Source: an uncultured Lewinella sp. (GTDB lineage Bacteria; Bacteroidota; Bacteroidia; Chitinophagales; Saprospiraceae). Taken from it: a stretch of 60,539 nucleotides of DNA. The notes beneath the pieces were generated by a model, which saw only the letters and a list, made by a program, of their open reading frames with translations, was not told the origin of the DNA and did not search any database. The stretch spans positions 1 through 60,539 of the forward strand of contig CAJXPD010000020.1 in NCBI GenBank assembly GCA_913057785.1. Direction: 5' to 3'. Shown one piece after another: positions 55,673 to 60,539 of this stretch. The position numbers and the translations under genes are program-made. The stretch's first letter is position 1. The number at the start of each line of letters is the position of its first letter.

Positions 55673-55703
55673 TTGCATTGAAATGGGGCTTCCTTTAATT
55701 TTG
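55673..55703 (+). promoter_or_regulatory. Strong Bacteroidota promoter for the class II tRNA-like RNA
   Basis: TTG at 55673-55675 (within TTTG) and TAATTTTG at 55696-55703 are separated by exactly 20 bases: the best match to the TTTG-N20-TAnnTTTG pattern in the window. It predicts a start near 55710 and points at no protein gene, only at the RNA at 55828. Confidence 0.65.
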
Positions 55704-55754
55704 CTTCTGTAAGTTCATTGATACATTAGAGAATTAATAAAGAATCTAACTAAA

Positions 55755-55778
55755 ACTTAAATGATTCGTAATTTAAGT
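55755..55778 (+). other. Hairpin in the leader of the tRNA-like transcript
   Basis: ACTTAAAT and ATTTAAGT pair perfectly over eight bases around an eight-base loop. GATTCGT occurs in the loop (55763) and again at 55792. No T-run follows. Confidence 0.4.
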
Positions 55779-55827
55779 GCAGTTGTTTTAAGATTCGTTA
55801 TTCAATTTCTTACATCTTAATTAATAC

Positions 55828-55985
55828 TGTGAGGTGGTGAAACAGGCAGCCACACCCTCTTGTCTCGGGGGCGGAGAATTTGGGACAAACTTTTAGGATG
55901 CCGACTAGCAGGTGTGAACCTGCATCTGATAGTCGGTCTGCTGGAAGCTAACTACTCCGTGGAGGTTCGAATCCTTCCCTCACAG
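55828..55985 (+). tRNA. Class II tRNA-like RNA with an 89-base variable region (undetermined type)
   Basis: A tRNA-Leu-shaped cloverleaf is seen. The acceptor TGTGAGG/CCTCACA pairs 7 of 7. TG and a three-pair D-arm GTG-N11-CAC with GG in the loop follow, as in tRNA-Leu. The anticodon stem is CCCTC/GGGGG (55855-55871) with loop TTGTCTC: U33 is right, but the triplet is GTC (Asp), and position 37 is T rather than a purine. T-arm is GGAGG-TTCGAAT-CCTTC (55961-55977); discriminator G; no CCA encoded. The variable region 55872-55960 is 89 bases, closed by CGGAG/CTCCG and holding an inner stem of seven pairs (CCGACTA/TAGTCGG) plus five more (GCAGG/CCTGC). Normal class II arms are 11-24 bases. It has a near-perfect promoter and a downstream terminator. 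Possibilities: a tRNA mimic, a tRNA with an insertion, or a new RNA. Confidence 0.6.
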
Positions 55986-56102
55986 CTTTGTAATGTATAA
56001 TTGAAAATGGATGGTTAATAATTGGTGGCTTAAAGGAGCTTCCATTGTTCGTTCAACATTATACATGCTCCACTAAAATGATAAGCTTGCATCGATTCGA
56101 CA

Positions 56103-56146
56103 GAAGTTAACTACTTCGTAAAGGTTCGAAATTTCCGTCGCGGCGC
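56103..56146 (+). pseudogene. Degenerate copy of the tRNA-like variable-arm/T-arm segment
   Basis: The stretch from 56103 aligns with 55944-55972 of the intact RNA at 24 of 29 positions; the first four differences are transitions (C/T or G/A) and the fifth is T/A. The T-loop TTCGAA is kept, but the T-stem no longer pairs and no 5' half is found. It is probably a decayed tandem duplicate in the same transcript. Confidence 0.5.
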
Positions 56147-56153
56147 TTACTGG

Positions 56154-56188
56154 AAAAGGCCTTGCTACTATGGTGGCAAGGCCTTTTT
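56154..56188. terminator. Bidirectional terminator
   Basis: AAAAGGCCTTGC pairs perfectly over 12 bases with GCAAGGCCTTTT, with runs of A before and T after. It separates the plus-strand RNA locus from the convergent TIM-barrel gene. Confidence 0.9.
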
Positions 56189-56198
56189 ACTTTTCCTC

Positions 56199-57077
56199 CT
56201 AATACTTTAAGCTTCTTAGGTAAGCGATACTTTTAGGAATCTGATCCACCACTCTACTACTTTCATCTTCGATGAAGTAGTGGGCGATTCCGATTCTGCG
56301 CCCTTCTTTTAAGAGGCCAGCCATGTCGATTTCTCCGGTACCCAATGGCACATTGTTTTCGACATTTGTTCCGCCGGTAAGATCTTTCTTTGTGCTAGGA
56401 TCCATGTCCTTGAGGTGCAGTAAGCGCCAGCGTTTGCCATATTTCTTCAGCAAGGCTACCGGGTCTCCACCACCGAATTGCGCCCAGAATACGTCCATTT
56501 CAAAATATACATCTTTGGGGTTTGTATTCTCAAAAATGTAATCCAGTAAGGTTCCATCTCCATAGGGTTGAAACTCATAACCATGAGGATGATAGCAGAA
56601 AGTCAGACCATTTTCTCGTAAAACCTTGCCGGCCTTGTTGAAGACCGTTACGGCTTTCTTAGCATCCTCAAGGGTGAAATTGCCGCGCTCAGCATGGGGA
56701 ACCCAGGCGCACATAACGAACTTTGACCCCAGCTTCTTAGCCGTCTCAGCTACGGCCTGTGGATCTTCATCTAATTCTTTAAAGCTAGCTCCAGTAGATG
56801 GGATACTGATTCCTCTGGCATCGCATAGCTTTTTGTATTCTTCGGGTGGAAGCCTTCCTGAACCACCTTCAATTTCAGTGATACCCATCGCCTGAATTCT
56901 ATCCAAGGTGCCCGGAATATCTTTAGGAAAGTAGTTGCGGAAGGAGTAAGCTTGTACTCCTATGGGGGCTATGAAGACTGGATCTCCGGCTTTACCTACG
57001 GAGGCGGTAGATTTACAAGCGGAAAGCGCCAGGCTGAGGCCCATGATGACCAGGCCTCCTAATAGTTGGTTCTTCAT
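56199..57077 (-). CDS. Lipoprotein sugar phosphate isomerase/epimerase-like TIM barrel
   Basis: A 292-residue protein with a lipoprotein signal (LVIMGLSLALSAC) and an AP-endonuclease-2/xylose-isomerase-like TIM barrel. Parts seen are IGVQAYSFRNYFPKDIPGTL, MGITEIEGGSG, FCYHPHGYEF, DVYFEMDVFWAQFGG and LLHLKDMDPS, which give candidate metal ligands Glu, His, Asp and His along the barrel. It probably acts on a sugar or inositol derivative in the periplasm. It is a single gene, divergent in context from any sugar-uptake system here. The substrate is unknown. Confidence 0.85.
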   Translation of the reverse strand: MKNQLLGGLVIMGLSLALSACKSTASVGKAGDPVFIAPIGVQAYSFRNYFPKDIPGTLDRIQAMGITEIEGGSGRLPPEEYKKLCDARGISIPSTGASFKELDEDPQAVAETAKKLGSKFVMCAWVPHAERGNFTLEDAKKAVTVFNKAGKVLRENGLTFCYHPHGYEFQPYGDGTLLDYIFENTNPKDVYFEMDVFWAQFGGGDPVALLKKYGKRWRLLHLKDMDPSTKKDLTGGTNVENNVPLGTGEIDMAGLLKEGRRIGIAHYFIEDESSRVVDQIPKSIAYLRSLKY

Positions 57078-57218
57078 GTTTTGTATTTTACTAGGTTACT
57101 ATTGAGACTCTTTATCAATTGTCATATTACAGAGTACTGAGGATCAAATCGTTGATTGGGGTAGGTTGTTTGGTGCAGAGGTGGATAACTCTAAGCTATA
57201 GAAAAAGTAAAGTAAGAA

Positions 57219-59225
57219 CTATGATCTAGCAGGAAAACTCAGCTGGAAAATACTTCCTTTATCTTCTTCCGATTGGAGAATGGAGATATCTCCATTAATT
57301 CTTTTTGCCATTTTCATAGCAATATTCAACCCAAGACCGGCTCCTCCATATTTGTCCCGACCATTGAGGCGCTTAAACATGCCAAATACTTGCTCATGAT
57401 ACTCAGGAGCGATACCAATTCCGTTGTCTTGGAATTCAAAGTAATGACTATCTGTTTTTTGATAATATTTTACGCTGATTTCAGGGGTAGTGCTCTGGTT
57501 GAATTTCACGGCATTGCTGATCAACTCCTTGAAAATAGCTTCTAAAGCAGGAAGGTAGCTATGGAGGATCGGTAAATCCTTAGTGGAATATTTGATTTCT
57601 TTATCAGGGTTTTTCCCCTGAACTTCTCTAACTATATTTTCAGACATTTGCGCAATATTGATGTTTTCGGCAAGTGTCATTCCCTGTGGTACTGTATTTT
57701 GAAAAGCCGAAACAGCAGATAAAGTTTCATAGAGTTGTTTTCCACTTCGTTCAATGAAGCCTAAATACTCTTTAGCTTCTTGGCCTTGCATGCCCTTTTT
57801 CTTTAGTAAAGTGCTAAATCCAACTAGACTCCGAATGGGTTCTTTCAGGTCATGGGATAGAATTCGGTTAAATTCATCGAGCTCTTGATTAGTGTTTATC
57901 AGTTGAGTATTAGCATGTTCTAGTTTTAAAGTTTGATGGCTAACTTCTTCCCTCAATTTCCTGTTGAATCTTCGCTTTTGATAAAAGGCTCCAAAAAGAA
58001 CCAGGATCCCTAAACCAAAGAGGGCGGTTAGCGCATACAGCAGTCTATTTTGACTGATTTTTTGATCTACTTGAATAGCTAAGATTCGGTTTTCATTTTC
58101 TTTTTTCTCGCTTTCATGCTCTAGTTTTAAATAGGCAGTAGTTTGTCCCTTTTTCTTTTTATAAATCCTGGTCTGAATGGAATTGGTCTGTAATAGGCAA
58201 TCATAGGCCTTTGTATATTGGCCACTTTTTTTATATAGCGCATGTGCCTGTGAATACAGATCCAGAGACCTATCCAAATCCGAAGTATCGTGCTGTTCAA
58301 TCATTGATTCATAAATAGCCAATGCTTCAGCATACTTACCCTCACTAGATAAAATCTGGGCTTTAACTAAAGCGCTTTTTCTGATATTGATCGGGTCTTG
58401 ATTCTTATGTGCTAGCGCATTTGCTTCTTCATATAATTCCCAAGCCAGTTGATGATTTTTGGTTTCTAAAGCTATTTCTCCCTTCAGGAGCAAAAAATCT
58501 GGTTTTAGGATCATGATCTGTTCTTCCTCCAAGAAGACCAATGTGGAGTCAAGCAATTCGAGTGCCTTTTCGGGTTGCTTAGCTCTAAAATATATATCAC
58601 TCAATTCTAGATTGACCAATGATCGGGTACCTGCCGAGATATTTGAATCATCAAAGGAAAGTATTCTATTGAAGTAGTTAATAGCATCATCGAAATCCTC
58701 CTCATCACTGAGCAACTGCCCTAAGGAGTACAATCCCTGAACAAGGATAGAAGTATCCCGTTGTTGTTCCCCCCGATCAATTATTTTATAATAAATTTTC
58801 TGTGCGGATGCTAGATCTCCGAGGGCCATGAGGGTAAATCCTTTCATGTAGGTGAAAGTGTTTTTGAGCCGTTGCGGAATCTCTTCTATCTCGAGGAAGT
58901 GTTCGTTTGCCTTAATGATTTGGAATGCAACCAAGGCTTCGTCTTTGGCATGCGCATAATAGATTTCCTGGATTGCATAATCAAAAAGGCTGGAATCAGG
59001 AAGAGGGATGTTTTGTTGTAGTATATACTCGCAGTTATCAAAATACATATCCACACTATCTGTATCCAAATAGAGATACCTTTCAATTGAGTCTACGTAT
59101 TCTTGGAATCTGTCTAGATTTATGGTGTTTTCTAAAAGACTATCATTGGGAAAGGAATCATCCTGTGCCATCAAACCATGACTGGAGATGATCATGTAAA
59201 GGCAAAGGCTTAATAGTGTTCTCAT
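57219..59225 (-). CDS. TPR-sensor histidine kinase
   Basis: A 668-residue protein with a signal peptide (SLCLYMIISSHGLMA), about ten TPR-like helix pairs in the exported part (residues 30-370), one membrane helix (YALTALFGLGILVLFGAFY, near 393-411), a coiled coil and a kinase core. The phospho-acceptor His is in FNRILSHDLKEPIRSLVGF; the N box is FKELISNAVKFNQ, the G1 box DNGIGIAPEY, the F box FGMFKRL and the G2 box GAGLGLNIAMKM. It is a two-component sensor that probably detects a protein or peptide by its periplasmic TPRs. No partner regulator is next to it, so it is an orphan kinase. Confidence 0.92.
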   Translation of the reverse strand: MRTLLSLCLYMIISSHGLMAQDDSFPNDSLLENTINLDRFQEYVDSIERYLYLDTDSVDMYFDNCEYILQQNIPLPDSSLFDYAIQEIYYAHAKDEALVAFQIIKANEHFLEIEEIPQRLKNTFTYMKGFTLMALGDLASAQKIYYKIIDRGEQQRDTSILVQGLYSLGQLLSDEEDFDDAINYFNRILSFDDSNISAGTRSLVNLELSDIYFRAKQPEKALELLDSTLVFLEEEQIMILKPDFLLLKGEIALETKNHQLAWELYEEANALAHKNQDPINIRKSALVKAQILSSEGKYAEALAIYESMIEQHDTSDLDRSLDLYSQAHALYKKSGQYTKAYDCLLQTNSIQTRIYKKKKGQTTAYLKLEHESEKKENENRILAIQVDQKISQNRLLYALTALFGLGILVLFGAFYQKRRFNRKLREEVSHQTLKLEHANTQLINTNQELDEFNRILSHDLKEPIRSLVGFSTLLKKKGMQGQEAKEYLGFIERSGKQLYETLSAVSAFQNTVPQGMTLAENINIAQMSENIVREVQGKNPDKEIKYSTKDLPILHSYLPALEAIFKELISNAVKFNQSTTPEISVKYYQKTDSHYFEFQDNGIGIAPEYHEQVFGMFKRLNGRDKYGGAGLGLNIAMKMAKRINGDISILQSEEDKGSIFQLSFPARS

Positions 59226-59374
59226 GCTGAAGATTAAAACAAAGGATAATTACCGCTATCCTACAAAATAAGTAGAAATGAGGGTTGAGAAAAATTTCCT
59301 TAAGGTCCAGTACTACGTTTGCCACCCCGTCAAAATCTAAAGAAAAGATTTATGCTTGGGAGCGGCTAAAAACA
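59226..59374. other. Intergenic region upstream of the TPR kinase
   Basis: No gene is seen. TATCCTTTG on the minus strand (near 59245) resembles the -7 motif but has three bases between TA and TTTG, so the promoter is uncertain. Confidence 0.3.
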
Positions 59375-59410
59375 CAAAAGCCGACTAACATTACTGTTAA
59401 TCGGCTTTTG
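59375..59410 (-). terminator. Terminator of the beta-helix protein gene
   Basis: CAAAAGCCGA-C-TAAC pairs with GTTA-A-TCGGCTTTTG around a six-base loop. It lies 135 bases after the stop codon of the minus-strand gene at 59546, with a T-run on that strand. Confidence 0.75.
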
Positions 59411-59545
59411 CCTCATAGATCTTTCTTTTTTTGGTGTAGTAGTTATTTCAGGTAAAGGGTTTTAAGACTAAGACATGTTTTGAATAGTAAGTATGGAATT
59501 TGGCAGCCATACTTGTGCGATCGGTTAAATACTGCCTTTACCTTA

Positions 59546-60526
59546 TTAGTAAGATCTTAGTACTGCACCGCCTCTGCTCTGAGCGTTGTTGCTCGCTGTA
59601 ACAGTACTTGCTCCAAAAGCATCTCCATTTACGGCATCGTTCTGAATGAACTTACATCCGTTCATGATAGAATTGCTTTCTCCGCGTCCTTCTCTTAGGT
59701 TGTATACGATGGCACCGCTTAGGATAGAAGCGTTAGCTGTGAAAACACAGTTTGTGATGGCAGCTACTGCTTTACCATTTGCCCCTTTGTTAAGGATCGC
59801 TGCACCGTAAGTAGAACGATTCTTTTCGAAGTGGCAGTTGCGGATGATAGGAGCGGATTGGCCATTTTGGCCCATGTTGAAGATTGCGCCACCGTCAAAG
59901 TCAGCTTTGTTGGCGATAAAATTGCAGTTAGCAATGATAGGGTTGTAGGTACCGCCGTTGGTAGCGAAATTATAAATCGCAGCGCCTTCGCGTGCATAGT
60001 TGTTTTTGAAAGTACAGTTCTTAACTGTAGGAGAAGCTTGCTTGTTGAACATCGCTGCTCCAGAGAAGCTCAAGTCACCAGAAACTCCAAAACCGTTAGC
60101 TACACCACTTTTGATTTCAAATCCGTCGATTACTGCGCTCTTGCTAACGTTTTCTGCATATACTATGGTGAAAGAGTTGTCATCAAGTGAAGAAGTCCCA
60201 ATTTCTCCGCTTAAGATGCTTTTGTTTCTGTTGATGTTACGCTGATTCAATTGAGTTTCGTTTCCTGCAAATCCACCGTAGATAGCTACTCCTTCTTTCA
60301 TTTGGAAGGAAGCTTTGCGATCGTTGTTCTGTGTTGGAGTGTATGTTCCTCTAGCAACCCAGATTTGGTCTCCTGCAACAGCAGCTTTCAAAGCTTGCTG
60401 CAAGTCACCAAAAGCTTGGCTCCAAGAAGTGCCATTACCAGTAGCTCCAGCGTTAACGAAGATCGTCTTTGCATCTAGTAGCAGTACAGTCATCAAACAT
60501 GCGGAAAGTAGTAAACCCTTTTTCAC
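59546..60526 (-). CDS. Secreted right-handed beta-helix protein
   Basis: A 326-residue protein with a signal peptide (KKGLLLSACLMTVLLLDA) and the opening IFVNAGATGNGTSWSQAFGDLQQALKAAVAGDQIWVARGTY, typical of DUF1565/pectate-lyase-like beta-helix proteins. Repeated rungs follow (CTFKNNYAREGAAIYNFA, CNFIANKADFDGGAIFN, CHFEKNRSTYGAAILN, CVFTANASILSGAIV), each of about 25-35 residues with an asparagine ladder. No T9SS tail is present; it ends with a glycine-rich GGAVLRSY. The best start in the window is GTG at 60526, eight bases after an AAAGG; the frame remains open to the window edge, so a start further out is possible. It probably binds or cleaves a polysaccharide, but no catalytic residues are evident. 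Confidence 0.8.
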   Translation of the reverse strand: MKKGLLLSACLMTVLLLDAKTIFVNAGATGNGTSWSQAFGDLQQALKAAVAGDQIWVARGTYTPTQNNDRKASFQMKEGVAIYGGFAGNETQLNQRNINRNKSILSGEIGTSSLDDNSFTIVYAENVSKSAVIDGFEIKSGVANGFGVSGDLSFSGAAMFNKQASPTVKNCTFKNNYAREGAAIYNFATNGGTYNPIIANCNFIANKADFDGGAIFNMGQNGQSAPIIRNCHFEKNRSTYGAAILNKGANGKAVAAITNCVFTANASILSGAIVYNLREGRGESNSIMNGCKFIQNDAVNGDAFGASTVTASNNAQSRGGAVLRSY

Positions 60527-60539
60527 CTTAATACCTTTT

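Noticed and set aside
55828-55985. tmRNA (ssrA)
   Set aside because: It lacks the conserved tmRNA 5' end, pseudoknots and an Ala-rich tag frame. A 17-codon frame at 55898-55951 exists in the variable region but its end is not tag-like.
1-60539. CRISPR arrays, insertion sequences, prophage or integrated elements
   Set aside because: No regularly spaced repeats, transposase, integrase or phage structural genes were seen; gene content and order look like stable chromosome.

Overview
The window reads as ordinary chromosome from a Bacteroidota bacterium, most likely a marine Saprospiria-type organism (Lewinella/Haliscomenobacter relatives); that placement is inference. The grounds are type IX secretion sorting domains at the ends of secreted proteins, a LytS/LytTR pair, a CHAT-TPR protease behind an ECF sigma factor, planctomycete-type cytochrome/DUF1501 genes, the fabH-efp-accB-accC order, and promoter motifs of the Bacteroidota form TAnnTTTG, sometimes with TTG about 20 bases upstream. 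No phage, insertion sequence, CRISPR array or rRNA was seen.

Layout. 1-2.5 kb: the 3' end of a dockerin-like, T9SS-sorted protein, then about 1 kb without a credible gene that has a promoter, several helices and a strong terminator (candidate large non-coding RNA). 2.5-7.8 kb: an outer membrane protein and a minus-strand operon sigma factor / anti-sigma-like protein / CHAT protease. 8-12 kb: secreted and repair-like proteins, a protein of unknown family (10706-11455), and just after it an RNA locus with a circularly permuted tRNA-like fold, a tRNA-Val(CAC)-like gene and a terminator. 12-34 kb: a TMTC-like membrane TPR protein, an epimerase, an outer membrane barrel, aquaporin, LytS/LytTR, a zinc peptidase lipoprotein, a nucleotide cyclase with FlgO-like and TPR domains, PSCyt/DUF1553 plus DUF1501, a VOC lipoprotein, a T9SS protein, a broken MsbA-like exporter and an XRE regulator. 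34-46 kb: a hydrolase-ankyrin fusion, fatty-acid synthesis genes with efp, a sodium symporter, FKBP, an MBL hydrolase, lspA and DUF819. 46-55.5 kb: BCCT transporter, two DUF2459 paralogues, a YfbK-like VWA lipoprotein, an NRAMP-like/epimerase/DHDPS-like operon and a GNAT. 55.5-56.2 kb: a second RNA locus. The end holds a TIM-barrel lipoprotein, a TPR histidine kinase and a secreted beta-helix protein.

The most unusual content is RNA. At 11562-11728 the T-arm half of a tRNA precedes the acceptor/D-arm half; the two acceptor strands pair perfectly, and the outer sequences pair in a long imperfect stem where the anticodon arm would be. This is the topology of a circularly permuted tRNA gene and also of the tRNA mimic in bacterial Y RNAs (YrlA type). 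At 55828-55985 lies a tRNA-Leu-shaped class II cloverleaf with an 89-base structured variable region, a GUC triplet where the anticodon should be, a near-ideal promoter and a decayed partial copy downstream. Together with the 1 kb RNA candidate these are the parts least explained by known families.
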